In this document: positions 6,517 to 13,427 of the stretch, piece by piece
How the letters are laid out: the number at the start of each line of letters is the position of its first letter
Numbering within the stretch: position 1 is the first letter of the stretch
NCBI GenBank assembly: GCA_944383645.1
Contig: CALWQJ010000011.1
Coordinates: 1-33,328, forward strand
Source: an uncultured Merdimonas sp.
Lineage (GTDB): Bacteria > Bacillota > Clostridia > Lachnospirales > Lachnospiraceae
Reading direction: 5' to 3'
DNA: 33,328 nt
The notes under the pieces: model-generated
Seen by the model: only the letters and a program-made list of their open reading frames with translations
Database searches by the model: none
What the model was told of the DNA's origin: nothing
Program-made: the position numbers and the translations under genes

Positions 6517-7728
6517 ATGAAGGACAGGAAACAGTTTTGGAAGGGAATCGCGGCGGGCTTCGTGATTACGCTGGCGCTCGTGGAGGCGGCTGTGTTTGGC
6601 CGGGATGTTCTGGAAGACATAGAGGCCGGGAAAAAGGCGGAGAGCGGACAGCTGAATCTGACGGGGGATTCCGTGGAGGGCAAGCTGGAGGAGATCCAGG
6701 CGCTGATGGAGGCCTATTATCTGGAGGACATCGACACAGAGCAGGTGGAGGATTACCTGTATAAGGGAGCGGTAGCGGGACTGGGAGATATCTACGCGGC
6801 CTACTATACGGAAGAGGAATACCAGAGCCTCATCGACAGCACCAGCGGAAGCTATTACGGCATCGGCGTAGAGATTTCCCAGAATATGACCACCGGCATC
6901 ATTACGATCAGCCGCATTTTCGAGGGCTCTCCTGCGGAGGAGGCGGGGCTGCTTCCCGGAGATGTGGTATACCGGATCGCCGGCCAGGAGGTGACGGGCG
7001 AGGATCTGAACAAGGTGGTTTCCCTGATCAAGGGGGAGGAATACACGACGGTCAGCGTGGAGGTGGCCCGGAACGGAGAAAACGGCTACCTGGAATTTGA
7101 GGTGGAGCGCCGGACCATCGAGGTGCCCACAGTGGAGTCGGAGATGCTGGAGGACCAGATCGGCTATATCGCCATCACCTCCTTTGACGATGTGACGACC
7201 GATCAGTTTCTGACGGCCCTGGATGACCTGGAGGAGCAGGGAATGGAGGCTCTGATCGTAGATCTCCGAAACAACGGCGGCGGTCTGGTGTCCAGCGTCT
7301 GCGCGATCCTCGACCGTCTGCTTCCGGAGGGGCTGATCGTCTATACGGAAGACAAATACGGGAACCGGGAGGAGGAGTTCTCCGACGCGGAGCACTGTTT
7401 CGAAAAGCCCATGGCTGTCCTGGTAAATGAAAACAGTGCCAGTGCCTCGGAGATCTTCGCGGGAGCTGTCAAGGATTACGGCGCCGGCACCCTGGTGGGT
7501 ACGACCACCTATGGCAAGGGCATCGTGCAGAAGATCTATCCCTTAAGCGACGGAACGGCGGTGAAGCTGACAGTATCCAAGTACTATACGCCCAATGGCA
7601 ACAATATCCACGGAACCGGAATCGAGCCGGACGTGACAGTGGAGCTGGATGAGGAGCTGAGGTATGAGGTGGAGGTGCCGAAGGAGGAGGATAATCAGCT
7701 GCAGGCGGCCATTAAGGCGCTGAAATAA
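6517..7728 (+). CDS. S41 family C-terminal processing peptidase
   Basis: 403 residues from ATG 6517 (MKDRKQFW), which has GGGGA 9 bases upstream; an ATG 9 bases earlier sits too close to that site. An N-terminal membrane anchor (about 10-30) is followed by a helical region, a PDZ domain (about 110-195, with IFEGSPAEEAGLLPGDVVYR) and the S41 protease domain. The catalytic serine is in ENSASASEIFAGAVKDYG and the lysine in TTYGKGIVQ, the Ser-Lys dyad spacing of CtpA/CtpB. It acts outside the membrane on exported proteins or peptidoglycan enzymes. It follows the FtsEX-M23 block on the same strand, the usual order in Lachnospiraceae, and may process that hydrolase. Confidence 0.92.
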   Translation: MKDRKQFWKGIAAGFVITLALVEAAVFGRDVLEDIEAGKKAESGQLNLTGDSVEGKLEEIQALMEAYYLEDIDTEQVEDYLYKGAVAGLGDIYAAYYTEEEYQSLIDSTSGSYYGIGVEISQNMTTGIITISRIFEGSPAEEAGLLPGDVVYRIAGQEVTGEDLNKVVSLIKGEEYTTVSVEVARNGENGYLEFEVERRTIEVPTVESEMLEDQIGYIAITSFDDVTTDQFLTALDDLEEQGMEALIVDLRNNGGGLVSSVCAILDRLLPEGLIVYTEDKYGNREEEFSDAEHCFEKPMAVLVNENSASASEIFAGAVKDYGAGTLVGTTTYGKGIVQKIYPLSDGTAVKLTVSKYYTPNGNNIHGTGIEPDVTVELDEELRYEVEVPKEEDNQLQAAIKALK

Positions 7729-7738
7729 TTCAACGGAC

Positions 7739-7783
7739 ATTCCGCGGCGAGCCGGACACTGGGATATCAGAAAGCCGCGGAAT
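7739..7783 (+). repeat. Perfect 10-pair stem-loop after ctpA
   Basis: ATTCCGCGGC (7739-7748) pairs exactly with GCCGCGGAAT (7774-7783), closing a 25-base loop. It starts 10 bases after the ctpA stop. The bases after it are TTGTG, not a U-tract, so termination would be weak. The loop contains GGACACTGGGATA (7754-7766), which is complementary to 7813-7824. Confidence 0.6.
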
Positions 7784-7812
7784 TGTGTCTTGAAAGAGTT
7801 CAGCCGGGGTCC

Positions 7813-7893
7813 TATCCAGTGTTCATCCCAGGCCGCCCTCTCTTGCCGCTGTGCGGCAATTCACCTTGCGGACGTTTCATGGACACTTGGATA
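7813..7893 (+). ncRNA. Candidate structured RNA with competing helices
   Basis: P1: 7813-7826 (TATCCAGTGTTCAT) pairs with 7879-7893 (ATGGACACTTGGATA), 14 pairs with one bulge. P2: CCGC (7833-7836) with GCGG (7868-7871). P3: TTGCCGC (7843-7849) with GCGGCAA (7853-7859) around a TGT loop. The three helices nest in order with purine/pyrimidine internal loops. The upstream segment 7754-7766 is a near copy of the 3' strand of P1 and can pair with the same 5' strand with the same number of pairs, so two mutually exclusive folds exist. No known Rfam class is recognised. This is a prediction from base pairing only. Confidence 0.45.
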
Positions 7894-7913
7894 ATGGAAA
7901 TCGGGGGAACTGT

Positions 7914-7952
7914 ATGTTGAAAGGTTTTCAGTTCTCATATACAGAGTCTTAA
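7914..7952 (+). CDS. Possible 12-residue leader peptide
   Basis: ATG TTG AAA ... TAA encodes MLKGFQFSYTES. GGGGGAA lies 5-6 bases upstream, and the frame starts 20 bases after the structured RNA at 7813-7893 and ends 7 bases before the next hairpin. The position suits a leader peptide whose translation changes folding downstream, but a frame this short arises easily by chance. No family is recognised. Confidence 0.2.
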   Translation: MLKGFQFSYTES

Positions 7953-7959
7953 GAGCCGC

Positions 7960-7998
7960 CTGCCCACAGCAGTGCCGCAAGGGCTGCTTTAGGGGCAG
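7960..7998 (+). repeat. Two-helix stem-loop in the tad leader
   Basis: CTGCCC (7960-7965) pairs with GGGCAG (7993-7998), and inside it AGCAG (7968-7972) pairs with CTGCT (7984-7988). The loop is 11 bases. There is no U-tract. It lies directly after the possible leader peptide. Confidence 0.45.
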
Positions 7999-8104
7999 TC
8001 TGGGCGCCGGGATGGCCGGGAGGTATGGGCGTTTTGAAAAGTTTTGATGAATAACAGGTTAAATAAAAAGTGATTGATTGTGAAAATAAGAATAAATTTT
8101 GATT

Positions 8105-8152
8105 AATATTCAGTTTTTTTTGACGCAGGATGAAAAGGCTGAATATTTTTTT
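8105..8152 (+). terminator. Terminator-like hairpin 106 bases before tadZ
   Basis: AATATTCAG (8105-8113) pairs with CTGAATATT (8139-8147); the stem extends inward by TTTTTT against AAAAGG (four A-U, two G-U), giving about 15 pairs, and is followed by T residues at 8148-8152. It would end transcripts coming from ctpA or the leader, about 380 bases past the ctpA stop. The stem is AT-rich, so read-through may be considerable. Confidence 0.6.
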
Positions 8153-8191
8153 GACATTTTCTTTACCTGGAGAAAAAAAGCGCCTTACAAA
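8120..8191 (+). promoter_or_regulatory. Probable promoter region of the tad operon
   Basis: Several sigma-A-like combinations lie in this AT-rich stretch: TTGACG (8120-8125) with TATTTT (8144-8149) at 18 bases, overlapping the terminator-like hairpin; and TTTACC (8162-8167) with TACAAA (8186-8191) at 18 bases. A perfect TTGACA at 8151-8156 has no good -10 at 16-18 bases. The exact start cannot be fixed by eye. Confidence 0.35.
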
Positions 8192-8258
8192 GCTGTGATA
8201 CGATCCCTTTAGTGCAAAACGACAGAAGATTGTGTGACATGAGGAGGGGAGAGGCAGT

Positions 8259-9314
8259 ATGAAGATCAAACTGGTCATTGCGGACGGCGACGAAAAATAT
8301 ATCCGGAGGCTTTCTTCCTATTTCCAGATCCATTACGCGGATAAGCTGGAACTGTATCTGTTCAGTTCCGAAGAAGCCCTGAAGGATTTTCTGAAGGAAA
8401 ATGTGGTACATGTGATTCTGCTGGGAGAGGATATGAAGGACTTTGCAGAGCTGCCGGAGCATACAGCCTGCGCATGGCTGGTGTACGCGGCGGGCCTGAA
8501 TGAGTTTCAGGGAAGGAGGGCTATCTGCCGGTTCCAGAAGGCGGAGCGGATTTACCGCGAGATCCTGAGCCTCTTTTCTGAGGTGGACGGCTGCTTTGGG
8601 CTCGGAGGCGGAGAGGGCAGCACCAGGGTATGCCTGTTTACCTCTGCCCAGGGCGGAGCGGGAACCTCTACGGCGGCTGCCGCCTGGGCGCTTCATCTGG
8701 CGGCCCAGGGGAAAAAGGTCTTTTATCTGAACCTGGAGAGCTTCGGGGAAAGCGGACTGTATTTCGAAGGGGAAGGGACTCAGGATTTCAGCGACGTGAT
8801 TTTCTCTCTCAAGAGCAAAAAGAGCAGCCTGTCGGTGAAGATAGAGAGCTCCATCCGGACGGACCGTTCGGGCGTCCAGTATTTTGAGGCGGGAGAAAAC
8901 CCCTTCGACAGAACGGAGCTGGGTGTGGAAGAGATCGAGCGGCTGATCCGGGAGTTGTCGGCGGTGCAGGAGTATGACGTGCTGATTGTGGATCGTGAGC
9001 TTACGCTGGATTCGGTATTTACGGAGCTGGCGGCCGGGATAGTCTCTCAGATTGTGCTGGTGGACGATGGAAGCGAGACGGGAAACCGGAAGCTTCGGAA
9101 GGCTCTGGAGGCTGTGAAGGTTCTGGAAAAAAGAAAGGGCGTTCCAATTCTTACAAAGTGCATGCTGCTGTACAACCGTTTTTCATCCAGCCATGGAAGA
9201 AAGCTGGAAAAGCTTCCGGTTTCCGAGGCCGGGGGAATTCCCCGGTATGAGGGGGCGTCCCCGAGAGCGCTGGCGGAGAAGCTGTCCGTGCTTCCGGTGT
9301 TTGAAAAGCTGTAG
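8259..9314 (+). CDS. tadZ: TadZ/CpaE-like pilus assembly ATPase
   Basis: 351 residues. The start has GAGGAGGGGAG upstream. Residues 1-115 look like a receiver-type fold without the phospho-acceptor set (KLVIADGDEKYIRRLSSYF at the front). Residues about 125-330 form a MinD/ParA-type P-loop domain. Its Walker A is SAQGGAGTST: both lysines of the ParA motif (K-G-G-x-G-K-S/T) are replaced, as in atypical TadZ proteins. The Walker B-like strand is YDVLIVD. In Tad systems TadZ marks the cell site where the pilus machine assembles, and works in the cytoplasm on the membrane with TadA. It is the first gene of the pilus cluster and is followed 79 bases later by tadA. Confidence 0.85.
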   Translation: MKIKLVIADGDEKYIRRLSSYFQIHYADKLELYLFSSEEALKDFLKENVVHVILLGEDMKDFAELPEHTACAWLVYAAGLNEFQGRRAICRFQKAERIYREILSLFSEVDGCFGLGGGEGSTRVCLFTSAQGGAGTSTAAAAWALHLAAQGKKVFYLNLESFGESGLYFEGEGTQDFSDVIFSLKSKKSSLSVKIESSIRTDRSGVQYFEAGENPFDRTELGVEEIERLIRELSAVQEYDVLIVDRELTLDSVFTELAAGIVSQIVLVDDGSETGNRKLRKALEAVKVLEKRKGVPILTKCMLLYNRFSSSHGRKLEKLPVSEAGGIPRYEGASPRALAEKLSVLPVFEKL

Positions 9315-9393
9315 CACCGGCGTGCCAGGGGCGTTCTGCCGCCTGTACCGCGCCATGGCAGATGCACAGAGATAGCAGAGATGGGGGAAGGGT

Positions 9394-10632
9394 ATGGAGG
9401 AAGCGAAGCTCCATGAGTTTATCAGGGAAATCAAGGAGTATATATTCGACAATTTTAATCTGAACCAGCACTCGGACGAGGAACTGGAGGAGCGGATCGA
9501 AGAGCTGATCCGTGTCCGGCTCCAGGACGAATATCTGACCATAGAGGAACGGGTGGATATCGTGCGCCAGGTGTACAGCTCCATCCGTGGTTTCGGTCTT
9601 CTGGACACGATTATGAATGACGACAGCATTACCGAGGTCATGATCAACGGGCCGGAGGAAATCTTTATTGAGAAGGCCGGAAGGCTGTACCAGCTGCCGG
9701 AGGCCTTCGAGAGCGAGCGGAGGCTGGAGGACGTGGTGCAGCGCATCGTGGGACTGGCGGGACGGGAGGTCAATCAGGCCAATCCGATTGTGGACACGAG
9801 GCTTCCGGACGGCTCCCGCGTGAATGTGGTGCTGCCGCCCATTTCTCTGAAGGGGGCTATCGTGACGATCCGTAAGTTTTCGAAGACGCCCATGACCATC
9901 GCCCAGCTGATCCGCTTTGGCTCCATCACACAGGACATCGCGGATGTGCTGGAGCTCCTTGTGAGGGCCAAGTACAACATTTTTATCAGCGGCGGCACGG
10001 GCTCCGGGAAGACTACGTTTCTGAACGCGCTTTCCAATTATATCCCCAAGGATGAGCGTGTGATTACCATAGAGGATTCGGCGGAACTTCAGATCGTGGG
10101 CGTCAAGAACCTGGTCCGCCTGGAAACAAGAAATGCCAACGCCTCCGGGAGCGGGGCGGTGACCATCCGGGATCTGATCAAATCCTCCCTGCGTATGCGC
10201 CCGGAGCGCATCGTGGTAGGCGAGGTCCGCGGAGGGGAGGCGCTTGACATGCTTCAGGCCATGAATACGGGCCACGACGGCTCCTTAAGCACAGGCCACG
10301 CCAACAGCACGGCGGACATGCTGAGTCGTCTGGAAACCATGGTTCTCCAGGGAGCGGAGGGACTGCCTCTGGAGGCTATCCGCCAGCAGATCGCGTCGGC
10401 GGTGGATATCATCATCCATCTGTCCCGGCTCCGGGATAAAAGCCGGAAGACCATGGAGATCACAGAGGTCGTGGGATATGAAAACGGACACATCGTCCTG
10501 AATCCGCTCTATGTCTTTGAGGAGGATGAAAAAAGTACGCTGGATCGGGTTTCAGGTTCGCTGAAGCGGACATCTAATCCTCTGAGAAACGATCTGAAGC
10601 TGCGGCTGATGGGCTACAGGGGAACGATTTAG
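9394..10632 (+). CDS. tadA: Tad secretion ATPase CpaF/TadA
   Basis: 412 residues. It is the hexameric type II/IV secretion ATPase that powers Flp pilus assembly (and, in Tad systems, possibly retraction) on the cytoplasmic face. The N-terminal helical domain is about 1-120. Walker A is GGTGSGKTT (about residues 199-207), the Asp box is around ITIEDSAEL, Walker B is RIVVGEVRGGEAL, and the His box is STGHANS. All catalytic motifs are intact. AAGGG lies near the ATG. It is followed after 19 bases by the first membrane platform gene, the standard Tad order. The length is typical of CpaF. Confidence 0.96.
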   Translation: MEEAKLHEFIREIKEYIFDNFNLNQHSDEELEERIEELIRVRLQDEYLTIEERVDIVRQVYSSIRGFGLLDTIMNDDSITEVMINGPEEIFIEKAGRLYQLPEAFESERRLEDVVQRIVGLAGREVNQANPIVDTRLPDGSRVNVVLPPISLKGAIVTIRKFSKTPMTIAQLIRFGSITQDIADVLELLVRAKYNIFISGGTGSGKTTFLNALSNYIPKDERVITIEDSAELQIVGVKNLVRLETRNANASGSGAVTIRDLIKSSLRMRPERIVVGEVRGGEALDMLQAMNTGHDGSLSTGHANSTADMLSRLETMVLQGAEGLPLEAIRQQIASAVDIIIHLSRLRDKSRKTMEITEVVGYENGHIVLNPLYVFEEDEKSTLDRVSGSLKRTSNPLRNDLKLRLMGYRGTI

Positions 10633-10651
10633 AGACAGGGGAGGACAGAGT

Positions 10652-11521
10652 ATGGGAATCGCCATGGGAAAGAAAAAGGAAAAAAAGGAGAGAGAGCCTC
10701 AGTACCGGCAGTCGCTGACCAATATGCAGGTGCGGAATTACCGGGTCTATGAGATGTCTCCGATAGAGAGAATACTGGTATTTCTGGCGGCCTTCGCGGC
10801 GGGGGCCTTCTGCGGCTACCTGTTCTACGGAGGGCTGGCAAAGGATCCTTACGGGAACGCGACCCTTCTTACCTATATGCTGAATCTGACGATACCGTCG
10901 GTGGTGGGAATCGCGGCAGGTTTTTTCTTCCTTCCCATCTGGGAGAAGAGGCAGCAGGAAAGCAGGCAGAGCAATCTGAAAAAACAGTTTCTGGATCTGC
11001 TGGAATCCCTGTCTACCTCGCTCCTTGCCGGAAAAAATGTGAACCAGTCCTTCCGGGACGCGAAGCGGGATCTGAGCATTCAGTATTCTGCGGAGTCTGA
11101 TATTCAGAAGGAGCTGGCTGTGATTCTGAACGGTCTGGACAATAATATTTCCGTGGAAAGCCTGCTCTTGGATTTCGGAAAGCGCAGCGGCGTGGACGAT
11201 ATCGAAAGCTTCGCCAATGTCTTTGATACCTGCTACCGGAAGGGCGGAAATATCAAAGAGGTTATCCGCAACACCAGCATGATACTGGAAGAAAAGAGCC
11301 GGATTCAAAGAGAGATTGAGACGAAGCTTGCGGCCAATAAAAACGAGCAGCTGATTTTAAGCGTCATGCCTGTGGTCCTGGTGGCGCTGATCAAGGTCAG
11401 CAATCCGGATTTTGCGAAGAATTTTGCGACACCCTCCGGCGTACTGGCGAGCACCTTTGCCATCGGCTGCTTTGTGGCGGCCACGGTGGTCAGCCGGAAG
11501 ATTCTGGATATCCGGGTTTAG
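10652..11521 (+). CDS. tadB: TadB-like inner membrane platform protein
   Basis: 289 residues with the T2SF (GspF-like) domain at about 110-245, containing FLDLLESLSTSLLAGKNVNQ and FANVFDTCYRKGGNIKEVI, the typical helix signature. Hydrophobic segments lie at about 38-60, 70-92 and near the C-terminus (about 232-285). The N-terminal 20 residues are very lysine/glutamate-rich. It forms, with TadC, the membrane platform driven by TadA. GGGGAGG lies about 8 bases from the ATG. The next gene starts 24 bases later. Confidence 0.88.
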   Translation: MGIAMGKKKEKKEREPQYRQSLTNMQVRNYRVYEMSPIERILVFLAAFAAGAFCGYLFYGGLAKDPYGNATLLTYMLNLTIPSVVGIAAGFFFLPIWEKRQQESRQSNLKKQFLDLLESLSTSLLAGKNVNQSFRDAKRDLSIQYSAESDIQKELAVILNGLDNNISVESLLLDFGKRSGVDDIESFANVFDTCYRKGGNIKEVIRNTSMILEEKSRIQREIETKLAANKNEQLILSVMPVVLVALIKVSNPDFAKNFATPSGVLASTFAIGCFVAATVVSRKILDIRV

Positions 11522-11545
11522 GCCCGAAGAGAAAAGGAGAAAGCG

Positions 11546-12424
11546 ATGATTTCCTGGACACAGCTGATTCTGCTTGTAATCGAGACGGTTCTCGGGGGCC
11601 TTACTCTGTTTCTGATGGCAGGGGGAGAGAAGTATGAGGCGCTTCTGACCCCGCTGGATGACAAGGAATATCCTCTGAAGGATACCTATGTGATTGGAAT
11701 GAACTGGTGTGAGAAGAGCGGCTATACCTTCCGGACTGAGGAGGATAAGAAGCTCCGTAAGGAGCTGGGGCTGCTCTGTGAAGAGAAATATGTGGAATAC
11801 TACCTGCGCATGTTCCATGCCAGACGCGTCAGCATCACGCTGCTGTGCCTGTTCGGCTTTACGGCGGTAAGCTGCCTGGCAGGAGGAAGCGACGCTCTGC
11901 TGGTATTTCTGGTGGGAGCTATGCTGTCCGGAACAGCCTGGTATTACTATACGACCTGCAACGCGGAAAAAATCAAGGAAAGGACGCAGAAGTATATGAG
12001 CGATTTCCCTGATGTGCTTTCCAAGCTGGCCCTTCTGGTAAATGCCGGGATGGTCATGCGGGAGGCGTGGGAAATGACAGCGTCCTCGGCGGACCGGCCT
12101 CTGTATCAGGAGATGCGGAAGGTTGGCGAAGATATCCGCAACGGCGTCTCTGAGGCCCAGGCCTATTATCTGTTTGGAATCCGCACAGTAGTGCCGGAAA
12201 TCCGGAAATTTACCTCTTCGGTGATTCAGGGGCTGGAGAAGGGAAACAAAGAGCTGGCCTATCTGCTGGCGGACATGTCCTCCGAGATGTGGGAGACACG
12301 CAAGCAGGCCGTGGCCAGACAGGGCGAACTGGCTTCCGGCAAGCTTATGATTCCCATGCTGATTATGTTCGCGGGAATCCTGGTTATGGTTTTAGTTCCT
12401 GTGTTTTCAAACCTGGGGCTTTAA
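11546..12424 (+). CDS. tadC: TadC-like inner membrane platform protein
   Basis: 292 residues, a second T2SF-type protein. It has an N-terminal membrane segment (about 5-25), a cytoplasmic acidic segment, two segments at about 93-135, the T2SF helical core (about 150-260, with FPDVLSKLALLVNAGMVMRE and GNKELAYLLADMSSEMWETR), and a C-terminal segment (PMLIMFAGILVMVLVPVFSN). It is the partner of TadB. AAAAGGAG precedes the ATG. It ends 30 bases before the pilin gene. Confidence 0.87.
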   Translation: MISWTQLILLVIETVLGGLTLFLMAGGEKYEALLTPLDDKEYPLKDTYVIGMNWCEKSGYTFRTEEDKKLRKELGLLCEEKYVEYYLRMFHARRVSITLLCLFGFTAVSCLAGGSDALLVFLVGAMLSGTAWYYYTTCNAEKIKERTQKYMSDFPDVLSKLALLVNAGMVMREAWEMTASSADRPLYQEMRKVGEDIRNGVSEAQAYYLFGIRTVVPEIRKFTSSVIQGLEKGNKELAYLLADMSSEMWETRKQAVARQGELASGKLMIPMLIMFAGILVMVLVPVFSNLGL

Positions 12425-12454
12425 TAAATATGAGGGGAAAGGAGGAAGAACGTG

Positions 12455-12676
12455 ATGAACAATTTATTACTGCACGGCTGTCTGGCAGCAAAAATGGCCT
12501 TTCACCGCTTCATTTACGACGAGAAGGGTGATACCAACATCGTATCCATCGTGGTTCTGATTGGAATCGTGATTATGCTGGCAGCTATTTTCAGAGAGCA
12601 GATCAGCAGTCTGGTAGAGAGCCTGCTGGGCAATATTGTGAACCAGGCGAATGTAGTTGGCTCACCTACAAAATAA
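12455..12676 (+). CDS. Flp1-type pilin
   Basis: 73 residues from ATG 12455 (a GTG directly before it is also possible; AAAGGAGG lies 6-9 bases upstream). A short basic leader is followed by EKGDTNIVSIVVLIGIVIML and FREQI, which fits the Flp1-like family of Gram-positive Tad pilins. The likely prepilin cut is after Gly in EKG. The conserved Glu at +5 of classical Flp and TadE prepilins is absent; this lineage has the D-T-N pattern instead. It is probably the main fibre subunit, secreted through TadA/B/C after cleavage by the peptidase gene downstream. It is the smallest gene of the cluster and is followed by a stable hairpin. Confidence 0.85.
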   Translation: MNNLLLHGCLAAKMAFHRFIYDEKGDTNIVSIVVLIGIVIMLAAIFREQISSLVESLLGNIVNQANVVGSPTK

Positions 12677-12709
12677 TTCTGTGAAAAACACAGCCGTGTC
12701 ATTTCCTGC

Positions 12710-12744
12710 GGGGGACGCCTGAAGAACTTTTTCGGGTGTCCTCC
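12710..12744 (+). terminator. Strong stem-loop after the pilin gene
   Basis: GGGGGACGCCTGAA (12710-12723) pairs with TTCGGGTGTCCTCC (12731-12744), about 14 pairs including three G-U, with a 7-base loop. No U-tract follows. Such a structure between a pilin gene and its assembly genes would suit partial termination or 3' protection so that the pilin message is more abundant. Confidence 0.5.
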
Positions 12745-12767
12745 GGGGAGGGCGGCGGGGAGAATGT

Positions 12768-13388
12768 ATGGAAATCTGTATTGCAGTATGCGCGGCCCTG
12801 GCCTGTACAGGACTGGCGCTTGTCTATTTATATGTGGGAAAGAAATGCAAGCTGTCTGGAGGGGAATGGCTGATTGCGGTAGCTGCCTGCGCGGCTGCTG
12901 CCTTCGCGGTGTTCCGGCTGGAGCAGAAGGGGACGGATGTGACGGGGATGGTAAAGATCCTCTGGGTTCTGACTCTGATGCTTGCCGCCGGCTGGGTGGA
13001 CGCCCGGGAAAAGATCGTGCCGAACCAGCTGATTCTGCTGGGCCTTGCCGGACGCGGCCTGATATATATTGCAGAGCTTCTGTCGGATCCTTCCGGTTTC
13101 GGAATGCTGGTGCTCCGGGATCTGGCGGGAACCGGAATCACTGTGGCGGCGCTTCTTCTGATTGTCTTTGTCAGCCGGAGCGCCATGGGCTTCGGTGACG
13201 TGAAGCTGCTGGGAGTGGTGAGCCTGTTCTGCGGACTGTCCTGGACCTATTCCTGCTTCCTCTACGGGCTGATTGCCGCGGCTCTCGCCTCGGTCTATCT
13301 GCTGGTGGTGAAAAAGGCAGGAAGGAAATACCAGATAGCCTTTGCGCCGTATCTTCTGGCGGGCTATCTGATTACGGCGGTTCTGTAG
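12768..13388 (+). CDS. tadV: Prepilin peptidase TadV/CpaA (A24 family)
   Basis: 206 residues, mostly membrane-embedded with about six hydrophobic segments. Two aspartates of the A24 active site are visible: WVDAREKIVPN (about residue 78) and the GxGD motif in GFGDVKLLG (about 142-145). It lacks the N-methylation domain of GspO/PilD, as is normal for Tad peptidases. It should cleave the Flp1 pilin and the TadE-like proteins at the cytoplasmic membrane face. GGGGAG lies before the ATG. It is followed 39 bases later by the WG-repeat gene. Confidence 0.93.
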   Translation: MEICIAVCAALACTGLALVYLYVGKKCKLSGGEWLIAVAACAAAAFAVFRLEQKGTDVTGMVKILWVLTLMLAAGWVDAREKIVPNQLILLGLAGRGLIYIAELLSDPSGFGMLVLRDLAGTGITVAALLLIVFVSRSAMGFGDVKLLGVVSLFCGLSWTYSCFLYGLIAAALASVYLLVVKKAGRKYQIAFAPYLLAGYLITAVL

Positions 13389-13427
13389 TCGCAGGGACGG
13401 CGTTTATGTCTGAGGAGGGAAGGAAGG

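Larger units (their letters stand above)
7729..8258. other. 530-base non-coding region between ctpA and the tad locus
   Basis: The first half (7729-8010) is GC-rich and packed with inverted repeats; the second half (8040-8160) is very AT-rich and contains a terminator-like hairpin and promoter-like hexamers. Sub-features are listed separately. No conserved protein was found; a 12-codon frame at 7914 has a good ribosome site. I looked for the c-di-GMP (GEMM) riboswitch core and did not see it. Confidence 0.7.

Noticed and set aside
8040-8258. c-di-GMP riboswitch upstream of the tad operon
   Set aside because: Tad loci sometimes use one, and a GACGCA string occurs at 8122, but the conserved GEMM core and tetraloop-receptor elements are absent.
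11421-11436. 16-base identity (ATTTTGCGACACCCTC) between the tadB coding region and the inverted repeat at 211-226
   Set aside because: It encodes ordinary residues of the TadB C-terminus and has no paired end nearby; best explained as coincidence.
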